Positions 18,449 through 27,453 of a DNA stretch of 64,000 nucleotides are shown one piece after another. The stretch covers positions 1 through 64,000 of the forward strand of contig CACBYV010000002.1 in assembly GCA_902543575.1 (NCBI GenBank), written 5' to 3'. This stretch comes from an uncultured Pelagibacteraceae bacterium (GTDB lineage Bacteria; Pseudomonadota; Alphaproteobacteria; Pelagibacterales; Pelagibacteraceae). A model generated the notes under the pieces. It ran no database searches, was not told the DNA's origin, and was given only the letters and a program-made list of their open reading frames with translations. The position numbers and the translations under genes were made by a program. Every line of letters starts with the position of its first letter. The stretch's first letter is position 1.

Positions 18449-19858
18449 ATGAAAAATAATCTCTCAAACATTAAATCAGACAATATTAATAAAATCGATT
18501 GGAAATTATTACAAAATGAAATGAAAAATAAGTTTGGTTCTGAGATTTATGATAGTTGGTTAAAAAAAATTGATTTGGTTGATGAGTTTAAAAATTATGT
18601 TTTATTATCCGTTTCCACAAGATTTATCAGAGACTGGATAACCTCAAGATATTTAGATCAAATATTACAAATAATTAAATTATATAAAAAAGATATTTCC
18701 AGAATAGAATTTGTGATTAACGAGAATATAAAGAACAAAAAAACTGATGAAATAAAACCAGATAATTCATCTGATAATGAAAAGGTTTCTTTTATTAAAG
18801 ATTCATATCTTCAATATAATCGAATTGATCCAAATAAAAACTTTGAGAATTTCTTGCTAGGGAAGAGTAATAAACTAGCTTTTGAAGCTGCAAAAAAAGT
18901 CTCAGAACAAATAGCTCATTATAATCCTCTATATATTTATGGTGGAGTTGGAATGGGTAAGACACATTTGTTAAATGCAATTGGATTAAGTTTGAAAGAA
19001 AAAAATAAAGTAATGTTTATTTCAGCTGAAAGATTTATGTATCAATTTGTAAAATCGATAAAATCTAATGATATGGTAAAGTTCAAAGAGTATTTTAGAA
19101 ATACTGACATATTTTTGATTGATGATATTCAATTTATGAATGGAAAAGAAGCTATGCAAGAAGAGTTTTTCCACACATTTAATGTTTTGTTAGAGAAAGG
19201 ATCACAAATTATAGTATCAGCAGATAGACCACCAAATAAATTAACTAGAATACAAGAGAGAATTAAATCTAGATTTTCAGGAGGACTAGTAGTTGATATT
19301 CAAAATGCTGATTTTGAATTAAGATACAATATAATAAAATCCAAAAATGAAGATCTTGGAATTCATGATCCAAATAATATTAAAATCAGTGATGAGATCA
19401 TAAAATTTATTAGCACTGAAGTTAACACTAGTATCAGAGAACTTGTAGGTGCATTTAACAGAATAGTATCTTTCTCAAGAATTTATGGAAAAACACCTTC
19501 AATGTCAGAGGTAAAAGTAATATTAAAAGATCTATTAAATTTAACAGAAAATAAAGTTGATATAGACAATATTCAAACAATAGTCTGTAAATATTTTAAA
19601 ATAAGTAAAAACGAAATGTTGTCACCAAGAAGGTCAAGATACCTTGTAAGACCAAGACAAACTGCTATTTATTTAGCAAAAATGCTGACATCTAAATCTT
19701 TACCAGAGATAGGTCGATCATTTGCTAATAGAGATCATACAACTGTTATTCATTCAGTTAAAACAATAGAAAAATTAAGAAAAGACGATAATGAATTAAA
19801 TTTAAGCATTGATAGCCTAAAGAATAAAATATTATACAAACAAGAAAATGAAATTTAG
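18449..19858 (+). CDS. dnaA: Chromosomal replication initiator DnaA
   Basis: DnaA is the AAA+ ATPase that recognises DnaA boxes and melts the origin. The 469 residues show the N-terminal DnaB-interacting domain I (about 15-95), a short variable domain II, the AAA+ domain with Walker A GGVGMGKTH (Lys171) and Walker B DIFLIDDIQF. The C-terminal helix-turn-helix domain IV carries the signature RDHTTVIHSVKTIEK. A GGAG site lies upstream. The end overlaps dnaN by 11 bp, so initiator and clamp are co-expressed. Confidence 0.97.
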   Translation: MKNNLSNIKSDNINKIDWKLLQNEMKNKFGSEIYDSWLKKIDLVDEFKNYVLLSVSTRFIRDWITSRYLDQILQIIKLYKKDISRIEFVINENIKNKKTDEIKPDNSSDNEKVSFIKDSYLQYNRIDPNKNFENFLLGKSNKLAFEAAKKVSEQIAHYNPLYIYGGVGMGKTHLLNAIGLSLKEKNKVMFISAERFMYQFVKSIKSNDMVKFKEYFRNTDIFLIDDIQFMNGKEAMQEEFFHTFNVLLEKGSQIIVSADRPPNKLTRIQERIKSRFSGGLVVDIQNADFELRYNIIKSKNEDLGIHDPNNIKISDEIIKFISTEVNTSIRELVGAFNRIVSFSRIYGKTPSMSEVKVILKDLLNLTENKVDIDNIQTIVCKYFKISKNEMLSPRRSRYLVRPRQTAIYLAKMLTSKSLPEIGRSFANRDHTTVIHSVKTIEKLRKDDNELNLSIDSLKNKILYKQENEI

Positions 19859-20960
19859 TGTTAATCAACAGGATTTGCAAAAATCTTTAGGTTATTGTCA
19901 GGGTGTAATAGAAAAAAGAAGCACTTTACCTATACTTTCAAACATCTTGATAGAGGCAGCAAATTCTAAGTTAAAAATTACAGCAACAGATTTAGATTTA
20001 ATATTTGTAAATGAAATTTCAAATATTAAAATTTTTGATGAAGGCAAAACAACCACTTCTTCATCAATTATGTTTGATATTGTAAGAAAAATACCCTCTG
20101 GTAGTCAGATAAATTTTGAAAACACTGGCGAAAGTAAATTACAATTAGAATCAAATAAATCTCTATTCAATTTAAATTCAATTAATGCATCTGAATTTCC
20201 AATTACAGATGAAAATTTCAATGAAAATGAATTTACTATAAATTCAAAAGATTTATTAAAACTTTTAAATAAATGTAAATTTTCGATTTCGAATGATGAA
20301 ACAAGGCATTATCTTAGTGGTATTTTTTTCCATCAGACCCAAGCAGATGATAAGAATTTTTTAACTGCAGCCGCAACAGATAGCCATAGAATGTCTATCT
20401 CAAAAATAAGACTAAGAAACAAAATTGAATTTGAACCAATAATACTTCCAAAAAAAACCATATTTCAATTATGTTCTCTTCTAGAAGATTATGATGGCGA
20501 GGTTAAAGTCTCAAATATTAAATCCAAAATTAAATTTGAACTTAATAATAGTATTTTGATATCTAAATTAATCGATGGAAAATTCCCTAATTATATTCAA
20601 GTTATTCCTAGAGAGAATCAAAAAAAACTTGAAATAGATCTAAAATCTTTTCTAAATTCCGTCGACAGAGTAGCATCAGTTTCTCTAGATAAAAAAGATG
20701 GTGTAAAATTTAATTTGACTAAAGATAATTTAGATTTATCTGTCAATAACACTAACAGTGGTGATGGTAAAGAAAGCCTATCTGTAAAATTTGAGACAGA
20801 TTTAGATATAAGTTTTAACTCTAGATACTTGCTTGACATAGCATCCCAACTAAATGGTGATAATATTGAAATATATTTGAAAGATACTGGATCTCCTGCG
20901 TTAATAAAAGATCCTGCAGACTTTGACAGTATTTATGTTGTAATGCCTATGAAAGGTTAG
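19848..20960 (+). CDS. dnaN: DNA polymerase III sliding clamp (beta)
   Basis: The clamp encircles DNA and tethers polymerase III and other partners. The 370-residue protein shows the three repeated clamp domains, starting with MKFSVNQQDLQKSLGYCQGVIEKRSTLPILSNILIE-type sequence and ending with the DPADFDSIYVVMPMKG tail that helps form the peptide-binding pocket. The ATG is inside the last codons of dnaA (11-bp overlap). The stop overlaps the convergent plsC gene by 4 bp. recF and gyrB do not follow. Confidence 0.96.
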   Translation: MKFSVNQQDLQKSLGYCQGVIEKRSTLPILSNILIEAANSKLKITATDLDLIFVNEISNIKIFDEGKTTTSSSIMFDIVRKIPSGSQINFENTGESKLQLESNKSLFNLNSINASEFPITDENFNENEFTINSKDLLKLLNKCKFSISNDETRHYLSGIFFHQTQADDKNFLTAAATDSHRMSISKIRLRNKIEFEPIILPKKTIFQLCSLLEDYDGEVKVSNIKSKIKFELNNSILISKLIDGKFPNYIQVIPRENQKKLEIDLKSFLNSVDRVASVSLDKKDGVKFNLTKDNLDLSVNNTNSGDGKESLSVKFETDLDISFNSRYLLDIASQLNGDNIEIYLKDTGSPALIKDPADFDSIYVVMPMKG

Positions 20961-21655
20961 TTACTAAGACCAAGCTCGGAATAAATTTCTTTTTGCAATA
21001 ATTTTACAAATTCTGTTTCTTCGATACCTGTATTAATTGGTTTTAAAATAGAAATAGTAATCGTTTTATTGGGCTTCATCTTCCCAGATTTTGGCCATAC
21101 TCTTCCAGAGTCAATAGCGACGGGTTGACATTTTACATTTAATTCTCTGTAAATTCTTCCAACTCCCTTTTTAAAAGGAATAATTTCATCTGGTAGAACT
21201 CGAGTAGCTTGTGGAAAAATTATTACAGGTCTTTTTGTTTTTTCCATAACTTCTTTAATTTTTTCAGTAAAATTAAGGTTTTCTTTAGAAACTTTATTTC
21301 TATTCACAGAAATAGAATCTATCTTTCTTAAATACCAACCAAATATCGGAATATTTAATAGTTCTTTTTTAAGAATAAAAATTGGTGAATTAAATATTGT
21401 TTGTAAAAAAAAAGTTTCAAACATCGATTGATGAGAGCATGCGATAAAGAAATTTTCGTTATTAATTATGTTTTCTTGACCTTTTATTAATATGCTGGTT
21501 GAGTAAAAAATTTTTAAACAGAATGAGGACCAGTATCCAAAAAGTTTACCTCCAAAAAGAGTGATTTTCTTTGGTAGTAATAAAGATGGAAGAAAAATAA
21601 TACATATTAAAATTAATCCAGAAAAAAATATACTTTTAAAGAGGATATTTCTCAT
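20957..21655 (-). CDS. plsC: 1-acyl-sn-glycerol-3-phosphate acyltransferase family
   Basis: PlsC acylates lysophosphatidic acid to phosphatidic acid at the inner membrane. The 232-residue protein has an N-terminal hydrophobic segment (about residues 8-30), the catalytic box HQSMFE (an HX4E variant of the usual HX4D), the glycerophosphate-binding region with SVNRNKVSKE, and IIFPQATRV in place of the more common EGTR motif. The two variants suggest a subfamily rather than a dead enzyme. It follows lysA by 13 nt in a minus-strand cluster. Confidence 0.85.
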   Translation of the reverse strand: MRNILFKSIFFSGLILICIIFLPSLLLPKKITLFGGKLFGYWSSFCLKIFYSTSILIKGQENIINNENFFIACSHQSMFETFFLQTIFNSPIFILKKELLNIPIFGWYLRKIDSISVNRNKVSKENLNFTEKIKEVMEKTKRPVIIFPQATRVLPDEIIPFKKGVGRIYRELNVKCQPVAIDSGRVWPKSGKMKPNKTITISILKPINTGIEETEFVKLLQKEIYSELGLSN

Positions 21656-21668
21656 TATAAGTTTTAAG

Positions 21669-22883
21669 TTAGATAATATCTGTTATTTTTTGTCTTTTTC
21701 TTATAATCTTTACTTTATTTCCTTTAATCAAAATTTCAGCAGGCCTTAATCTAAGATTATAATTAGATGATAATGAATAACCATAGGCACCTGTATCACA
21801 AATAATCATAATATCATTTTCTTTTATATTCTGAAATTTCCTTTCTGTTAAAAATTTATCAGTTGTTTCACATACTGGGCCTACAAATTCTAATATTTTC
21901 TTTGATCGTGACATATTTCTTAGGGATGGAATTATCCTATGTTTTGCATTATACAAAGCTGGTCTTATCAAATCATTCATTGCCGCATCTAATATTACAA
22001 ATATTTTTGTTTTGTTATGTTTTAAATAAATTACTTTAGATGCAAGTATACCAACATTTCCAATTATAGATCTTCCAGGTTCAAAAATTATTTTACAATT
22101 GTATTTATTTTTAAATTTAATTATTGATTTTTTATATTTTGTGTAATTAAGTTTTTTCGTTTTATTATCATAGTTTATCCCCATCCCACCACCTAAATCA
22201 ATGATCTCAAATTTATAATCTAAATTTTTTAAAAGTTTATCAAGGACATTTAGCATTTTTTCGTAGGGTTTGTGGTTTAAGATTTGACTACCGATATGAA
22301 CGCTTAAGCATTTAATATTTATAAATTTTGATTGTTTCATCAAATTAATAATTTTTACAAAAGTCTTTTTATCTACACCAAATTTATTTTCACTTTTACC
22401 AGTTGAAATTTGTTTCAATGTTTCAGCATCTGTATCTGGATTTAATCTTAATCCTATATCAACAACTTTATTTAGTTTTTTTGCAGCCGCTTCAATCGCC
22501 AAAACTTCACTCAATGACTCAGAATTTATTAATAATATTTTTTGCTTAATTGCGTACTCAATTTCATCTCTTGTTTTACCAACTCCAGAGAAAACTATCT
22601 TATTTTTATGAATACCAGCTTTAAGTGATGCATATAATTCACCCTTTGAAACTACATCTGCCCCAAGGTTAAGTTTTTTAATTTCTTTTAATAGTGAAAT
22701 ATTTGAATTAGATTTTACAGAAAAACAAATTAAAGGTTTAATTTCCTTAAAAGCTTTTTTAAAATTCTCTACATTTTCTCTTAAATTTTTATAAGAGTAG
22801 CAGTATAGAGGTGTATTAAATTTTTTTGTCAGACTCTCAATGTTTTTTCCTTCAATAAAAAATTTATTGTTTATATATTTCAT
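21669..22883 (-). CDS. lysA: Diaminopimelate decarboxylase
   Basis: LysA makes L-lysine from meso-diaminopimelate using PLP. The 404-residue alanine-racemase-fold protein carries the PLP lysine at Lys57 (CFSVKSNSN), the phosphate-binding DLGGGMGINY, the EPGRSIIGNVG motif and the catalytic Cys in FVGPVCETTD. Its ATG overlaps the TGA of the small lptM-like gene (ATGA), giving the tight order argH-lptM-lysA. Confidence 0.95.
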   Translation of the reverse strand: MKYINNKFFIEGKNIESLTKKFNTPLYCYSYKNLRENVENFKKAFKEIKPLICFSVKSNSNISLLKEIKKLNLGADVVSKGELYASLKAGIHKNKIVFSGVGKTRDEIEYAIKQKILLINSESLSEVLAIEAAAKKLNKVVDIGLRLNPDTDAETLKQISTGKSENKFGVDKKTFVKIINLMKQSKFINIKCLSVHIGSQILNHKPYEKMLNVLDKLLKNLDYKFEIIDLGGGMGINYDNKTKKLNYTKYKKSIIKFKNKYNCKIIFEPGRSIIGNVGILASKVIYLKHNKTKIFVILDAAMNDLIRPALYNAKHRIIPSLRNMSRSKKILEFVGPVCETTDKFLTERKFQNIKENDIMIICDTGAYGYSLSSNYNLRLRPAEILIKGNKVKIIRKRQKITDII

Positions 22884-22996
22884 AATACTTTTTGAATATT
22901 CTTATTTAATTTAGATTTATACTCTGGATCGCCTTTACGCCCACAAGCAACTACAAAATATAAACAAAGTATAATAATTAAAATTTTTTTACTCAT
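22880..22996 (-). CDS. lptM: Tiny outer-membrane lipoprotein, LptM (YifL) type
   Basis: This 38-codon frame fits exactly between argH and lysA, overlapping both as ATGA. It encodes a signal peptide and a lipobox: MSKKILIIILCLYFVVAC, with the lipidated Cys at 18 followed by GRKGDPE. The CG-x-KG-x-P sequence just after the lipid-anchored cysteine is the hallmark of LptM/YifL, a small lipoprotein that in Escherichia coli assists maturation of the LptD-LptE lipopolysaccharide translocon. The neighbourhood argH/lysA/dapF is also typical for the family. The gene is shorter than most annotation cut-offs and easily missed. Confidence 0.8.
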   Translation of the reverse strand: MSKKILIIILCLYFVVACGRKGDPEYKSKLNKNIQKVL

Positions 22997-24378
22997 TTTT
23001 TGCTTTTTTTTATCATTTTCTTAACGTTCTCAAAAGAAGTTCCACCATAAGATTTTTTTGAATTAATTGAATTTTCCAGATTTAGTATTTTATAAACATT
23101 TAATGTAAGTTTTGGCTCAATTTGATTTATTTCTTTCAATTGTAGTTCGTGAAGCTTTTTGTTTTTTTTTTCAGCTAGATTAATTATTTTTGCTGTTTGT
23201 ATGTATGCCTTTCTAAATGGATATCCAAGTTCTCTTACAATGTAATCAGATAAATCTGTAGCTGTAGTAAATCCTTTTTCCGCAAGGGATAGCATACTTT
23301 TTTTATTTATTATTAAATTTTTTAACACATCATTCAACAATGACAGGGATATTTTTAATTGATCATTTGTTTTAAAAACAATTTCTTTGTCGTCCTGTAA
23401 ATCTTTAAAATATGATAAGGGTAAGCCCTTTAATATTGAAATCATAGAATTGATATTTCCAATAAATATTCCAGTTTTACCTCTCAAATATTCCAATGGA
23501 TCAGGATTCTTTTTTTGTGGCATTATAGACGAACCGGTTACTAATTTATCATTTAAAGTTATCATGTTAAATGCATCAGAATTCCAAATTATGAGTTCTT
23601 CAGCAATTCTAGAAATGTGTAAAGAACAAGCTAGAGAAGAATACAAAAAGTCTAAAACAAAATCTCTATCAGATACAGTATCCACAGAATTGTTTGTTGG
23701 CTTTTTAAATTTAAGTTTTTTTGTGGTGTAATTTCTGTCAATTTTAAAAGAAGTGCCAGATAAAGCCCCTACACCTAAAGGATTTTCATCTAAAAATTCT
23801 AAATTATTCTTAAATTTTTTCTTATCTCTCTTAAACATTTCAACATATGCTAGTAGATAATGTGCTAAAGATAGTGGTTGTGCATTTTTTAAATGTGTAA
23901 ATCCTGGCATAATTGTTCTGATATTTTTTTGTGCAAGATTTAGAATATTTGAATTTGTATTATCTAATAAAATTATTATTTTTTTTGTTGCTTCTTTTAA
24001 CCATAATTTTAGGTCGGTAATTACCTGATCATTTCTAGATCTAGCAGTATGAACATATCCAGCATCATCACCAATCAGTTCAAATAATCTGTTTTCTATA
24101 TTCATATGAATATCCTCTAAATTATAATCAAAATTGAACTTTTTTTTTACAATTTCATTTTTAATTCTTTTTAATCCCCAGATTATTTTATTCTTTATTC
24201 TGAAATTTATAATTTTCTGTTTGTGAAGCATTTCGACATGAGCAATTGATCCTTCGATATCTTCTTTAAATAGTCTTTTATCTACTGGCAATGAACCACC
24301 AACTTTTTTAAATAAAGTTGAGGCATTTTTCTTAATTCTGGTCCCCCAAATTGGTTTATTGTTTTTATTTTTACTCAT
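22993..24378 (-). CDS. argH: Argininosuccinate lyase
   Basis: ArgH splits argininosuccinate into arginine and fumarate. The protein has 461 residues from the ATG at 24378; a TTG 9 nt upstream is in frame but less likely. It belongs to the fumarase/aspartase superfamily and shows DDAGYVHTARSRNDQV, the PGFTHLKNAQPLSLAHY segment and the signature GSSIMPQKKNPD with the catalytic Ser loop. The 3' end overlaps lptM. Confidence 0.96.
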   Translation of the reverse strand: MSKNKNNKPIWGTRIKKNASTLFKKVGGSLPVDKRLFKEDIEGSIAHVEMLHKQKIINFRIKNKIIWGLKRIKNEIVKKKFNFDYNLEDIHMNIENRLFELIGDDAGYVHTARSRNDQVITDLKLWLKEATKKIIILLDNTNSNILNLAQKNIRTIMPGFTHLKNAQPLSLAHYLLAYVEMFKRDKKKFKNNLEFLDENPLGVGALSGTSFKIDRNYTTKKLKFKKPTNNSVDTVSDRDFVLDFLYSSLACSLHISRIAEELIIWNSDAFNMITLNDKLVTGSSIMPQKKNPDPLEYLRGKTGIFIGNINSMISILKGLPLSYFKDLQDDKEIVFKTNDQLKISLSLLNDVLKNLIINKKSMLSLAEKGFTTATDLSDYIVRELGYPFRKAYIQTAKIINLAEKKNKKLHELQLKEINQIEPKLTLNVYKILNLENSINSKKSYGGTSFENVKKMIKKSKK

Positions 24379-24397
24379 GTTATTCAATTAAAAATCT

Positions 24398-24928
24398 ATG
24401 AAATTTATATTTATATCCATTAAAATAATATTTCTTTACTTCATATCATTTAGCTCTTCATATTCAATAGAAGCGCCAAATATAAAAAATCTGATAATTT
24501 ATGAGGAAAAACAAAAAATTAAGTTTTTTGACTTTTTAAATGAGGCTGGAAATAAAGTTAATTTGAAAGATTTTAAATCTGAATTAATTATTTTGAATTT
24601 TTGGGCAACATGGTGTGCTCCATGTAAAGAGGAAATGCCATCTTTAAACAACCTCCAAATAAGAAATGATGAAAAAAAAATAAAGATTATCCCAATAAAT
24701 ATAGGTGGAGAAAATATTGGTACATCAAAGAGGTTTTTTGATGACCTGCTTATTGAAGAATTACAAGTTTTTGTTGGTGATGGTGCTGTAATTGCAAAAA
24801 ATTTAAAATTAAGAGGAATACCCACAACACTATTTGTTGATAAAGATGGTTATGAGTTTGCAAGAATAGTTGGTTCAATAGATTTTAACAGTGATGAATT
24901 TTTAAAATGGTTAGATGAATTAAATTAA
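24398..24928 (+). CDS. TlpA-like periplasmic thiol-disulfide protein
   Basis: This 176-residue exported thioredoxin-fold protein has an N-terminal hydrophobic signal or anchor (residues 1-24) and a redox centre Cys73-Ala-Pro-Cys76 in FWATWCAPCKEEMP, followed by the cis-proline region RGIPTTLFVDKDG. TlpA/ResA relatives reduce periplasmic cysteines, often on apocytochromes c or copper chaperones; the partner is not shown here. It is divergent from argH across 19 bp and its stop overlaps the convergent HIG1-like gene by 4 bp. Confidence 0.88.
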   Translation: MKFIFISIKIIFLYFISFSSSYSIEAPNIKNLIIYEEKQKIKFFDFLNEAGNKVNLKDFKSELIILNFWATWCAPCKEEMPSLNNLQIRNDEKKIKIIPINIGGENIGTSKRFFDDLLIEELQVFVGDGAVIAKNLKLRGIPTTLFVDKDGYEFARIVGSIDFNSDEFLKWLDELN

Positions 24929-25125
24929 TTCTTATAAAAGTAAGCTAATGCTACGAGCACAATTATAGCAACAAATTGCAGTAAGACTCTAAGCTGCATT
25001 AATTTGTTAGATGTTTTTTTATCTCCATCTCCTTTAAAAAGAGTTCTAATTCCAAGAATTAAGACTACAGCTACAGCTGCAAGCAAAACAATCGCTGCAA
25101 TTTTAACAAATATTTCAGAAATCAT
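24925..25125 (-). CDS. HIG1-domain twin-transmembrane protein
   Basis: This 66-residue protein has two transmembrane helices joined by a short basic loop containing SNKLMQLRVLLQ, which fits the R-x3-Q part of the HIG1 (hypoxia-induced gene 1) motif. In mitochondria, HIG1 proteins associate with respiratory supercomplexes and cytochrome oxidase. Alphaproteobacterial homologues are common but poorly studied, so the role here is inference. Confidence 0.75.
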   Translation of the reverse strand: MISEIFVKIAAIVLLAAVAVVLILGIRTLFKGDGDKKTSNKLMQLRVLLQFVAIIVLVALAYFYKN

Positions 25126-25174
25126 ACTTTGATTTTAGTTTCTTTTTAAAATAAAAAAACATAATTACTTATCT

Positions 25175-25831
25175 ATGACATTTTGCCTTGAATCAACAAT
25201 TATAAAACCTGAAAATGGTTCTGACATCAAAAATGCGGTAATTTTACTTCATGGATATGGTGGAGATGGAAAAGATATAAGCATGTTAACTCTAAATTGG
25301 AAAAGGTTTTTAACCAATACAGTATTCTTATGTCCGAATGGACATGAACCATGTAAAATTAATCCAATTGGTTATCAATGGTTTGATTTAGAAACAAATG
25401 ATAAAAATTATATTTTAAATGAAGTAAAAAAAGCTGAAGATAAATTAAGAAAATACATTGAAGAAGTTAAAGCAGAATATAATTTGGAAAATTCAAAGAT
25501 ATGTTTATCTGGATTTAGTCAGGGGTGCATGATGTCAATAAACTTGGGCTTAACTTCTAAAGATCCCTTTAATTGTATTGTTGGATTTTCTGGAAAGATT
25601 ATAGATAGAGAGGATCTTAGTTTAAGATTAATTTCTAAAACAAAAACCTTATTAATTCATGGTGAAAAGGATGAAATAGTTCCACCCTATAATTTATTGG
25701 AAGCAAAAGATTTTTTTACACGCAATAATATTAGTATAGAAACTTTAATGATCAAAGACTGCGACCATCATATACCAGTTGAAGCTTCAAGTAATGCATT
25801 AAAATTTATCAAAGATAATTTTGATATTTAA
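25175..25831 (+). CDS. Phospholipase/carboxylesterase-family alpha/beta hydrolase
   Basis: This 218-residue serine hydrolase has an oxyanion-side motif LLHGYGGDGKD, nucleophile Ser115 in GFSQG, acid Asp166 in HGEKDEIVP and catalytic His at 198/199 (CDHHIPVE). This is the layout of the phospholipase/carboxylesterase (acyl-protein-thioesterase-like) family, which cleaves short acyl esters or thioesters. There is no signal peptide, so it is probably cytoplasmic. It is a single gene with its own upstream region. Confidence 0.85.
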   Translation: MTFCLESTIIKPENGSDIKNAVILLHGYGGDGKDISMLTLNWKRFLTNTVFLCPNGHEPCKINPIGYQWFDLETNDKNYILNEVKKAEDKLRKYIEEVKAEYNLENSKICLSGFSQGCMMSINLGLTSKDPFNCIVGFSGKIIDREDLSLRLISKTKTLLIHGEKDEIVPPYNLLEAKDFFTRNNISIETLMIKDCDHHIPVEASSNALKFIKDNFDI

Positions 25832-25889
25832 AGAGAATTAACTTTTTTGTTACATTGATTAATAATAATATATAATATATTAAATATTT

Positions 25890-26462
25890 ATGACTTTGAT
25901 GATCAATGAAAACCTTTCACTTGAAAAATGTCCGGCTCTAGTTCTTAATGCAGACTACAGACCATTAAGTTATTATCCTTTATCATTATGGTCATGGCAA
26001 GACGCTATTAAATCTGTATTTTTAGATAGAGTCTCAATTGTAAGTCATTATGATAGAATGATAAGAAGCCCATCATTCTCTATGCAGTTACCGAGTGTTA
26101 TTGCATTAAAATCTTTTATAAAGCCTCGTTCAAATCCAAATTTCACACGGTTTAATGTTTTCTTAAGAGATAAGTTTAGTTGTCAATATTGTGGGAGTAA
26201 TGATGAACTAACTTTTGACCATCTTCTTCCAAGATCAAAAGGTGGGAAAACTGATTGGGAAAACGTTGTTACCGCTTGTTCAGCCTGTAACGTAAAAAAA
26301 GGTGGAAGATTATTAAAAAATTCAGGTATGAAGTTAAATCAATGGCCTTTTCAACCAACAACAGAAGATCTTCATAGAAATGGGAAGAATTTTCCTCCTA
26401 ATTTTCTACACAGCAGTTGGATGGATTATTTATATTGGGATGTGGAATTAGATCCTAGTTAA
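25890..26462 (+). CDS. HNH endonuclease-domain protein
   Basis: This 190-residue protein belongs to a widespread proteobacterial HNH family. The N-terminal part has the conserved ALVLNADYRPLSYYPLSLWSW stretch, and the HNH core spans residues near 105-150 with two CxxC zinc pairs (CQYCG and CSACN) flanking LTFDHLLPRSKGGK. Despite wide conservation the cellular target is not known to me. TATAAT at 25871-25876 lies upstream. The stop overlaps the convergent coq7 gene by 4 bp. Confidence 0.88.
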   Translation: MTLMINENLSLEKCPALVLNADYRPLSYYPLSLWSWQDAIKSVFLDRVSIVSHYDRMIRSPSFSMQLPSVIALKSFIKPRSNPNFTRFNVFLRDKFSCQYCGSNDELTFDHLLPRSKGGKTDWENVVTACSACNVKKGGRLLKNSGMKLNQWPFQPTTEDLHRNGKNFPPNFLHSSWMDYLYWDVELDPS

Positions 26463-26992
26463 ATTTTTTCAGAGATATTTATAGCAATTTTTGAGCCAGT
26501 TTTAATAATTTTATCCATTACTGAATATAATCCTTTTTTTGTCGCACCGTGCTCATATGCAATATCTTTATGTTCTAATTCATCAGCTCTAAATTTTTTA
26601 ATTTTTTCTCTAAGTTTTTTCTCGTCATCTTGTAATTGATCTATTTGACTTTGGTAATGTTTATCAATTACTTCCTCAACAGAGGCTGTGCACAGCATTG
26701 CTGCTTTTTTCCCTAATATTGTTGAGCCAAAACCCAAACCTACTCCCAATAGGTCCCATAGTGGTAAAAATTTAGTTGGTTTTATATTTCTTTCTCTGAT
26801 TTCATTTTCAAAAAAATCACTATGTTCTTGCTCATGCTCTCTCATTTCTTCCACTAATTTTAATAGTTCAGGATCTTTTTTGAATGTTTTAAGTGCTAAA
26901 AGTTGACCTTCATATATTTTAATTGCTCCTCTTTCACCTGCGTGATCAACTCTAATAAATTCTTCTAATTTTTTCTTGTTAGTCTTTTTCAT
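26459..26992 (-). CDS. coq7: 3-demethoxyubiquinol 3-hydroxylase
   Basis: Coq7 is a di-iron carboxylate enzyme performing the last ring hydroxylation of ubiquinone synthesis with oxygen. The protein of 177 residues (ATG at 26992; the frame also has a TTG two codons earlier) contains two EXXH-type repeats and partner glutamates: FIRVDHAGERGAIKIYEGQ, REHEQEHSDFFE, the CTASVEEVIDKHYQ helix and ADELEHKDIAYEHGA. The start lies inside the end of the dsbB-like gene. Together with ubiE and ubiB it indicates aerobic ubiquinone production. Confidence 0.94.
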   Translation of the reverse strand: MKKTNKKKLEEFIRVDHAGERGAIKIYEGQLLALKTFKKDPELLKLVEEMREHEQEHSDFFENEIRERNIKPTKFLPLWDLLGVGLGFGSTILGKKAAMLCTASVEEVIDKHYQSQIDQLQDDEKKLREKIKKFRADELEHKDIAYEHGATKKGLYSVMDKIIKTGSKIAINISEKI

Positions 26993-27452
26993 AAACAAGA
27001 GCTCTTAGCGAAAATAATACAATTAGTAAAGATGTTAAAAAATTCAATCCAGATAAAGAAATGCCTAAAATAGTAAACTCTACATCTTTACAATTTTTAA
27101 CCATTCCAAGATTTTCGATTATTTTTTCTTTATTCGTGATATCTAAATTTGTGTTAGTGCAACCAGCAAATTCATCAAAAAAACCATTTTCTATACCAAA
27201 ATGATATCCTGCAAGAGCAGTGCTTATTGTGAATACAATGATTAAAGCAATTAATATTCTATCAGATTTAAAATAGTTATATCCCAAAAAACAAATAAAG
27301 ATCGATACTAAAAAAGGAATTCTTTGATAAATGCATAATTTACATGGCAAATATCCAAGAACTTTTTCAATATAGATCGCAGATAATATGGCAATAATTG
27401 AGTATATAAAAATTAATAAATAAATATTTTTTCTTTTTAAAATAAAATTCAT
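26979..27452 (-). CDS. dsbB: DsbB-family quinone-linked disulfide oxidoreductase
   Basis: DsbB passes electrons from DsbA to the quinone pool. The 157-residue membrane protein has four predicted helices, a first periplasmic loop with Cys37-Lys-Leu-Cys40 followed by the quinone-binding-type IYQRIPF, and a second loop with Cys98 and Cys121, the complete four-cysteine set. It sits one base from the YqaA-like gene and overlaps coq7, so the three minus-strand genes are one unit. Confidence 0.88.
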   Translation of the reverse strand: MNFILKRKNIYLLIFIYSIIAILSAIYIEKVLGYLPCKLCIYQRIPFLVSIFICFLGYNYFKSDRILIALIIVFTISTALAGYHFGIENGFFDEFAGCTNTNLDITNKEKIIENLGMVKNCKDVEFTILGISLSGLNFLTSLLIVLFSLRALVYEKD

Positions 27453-27453
27453 T

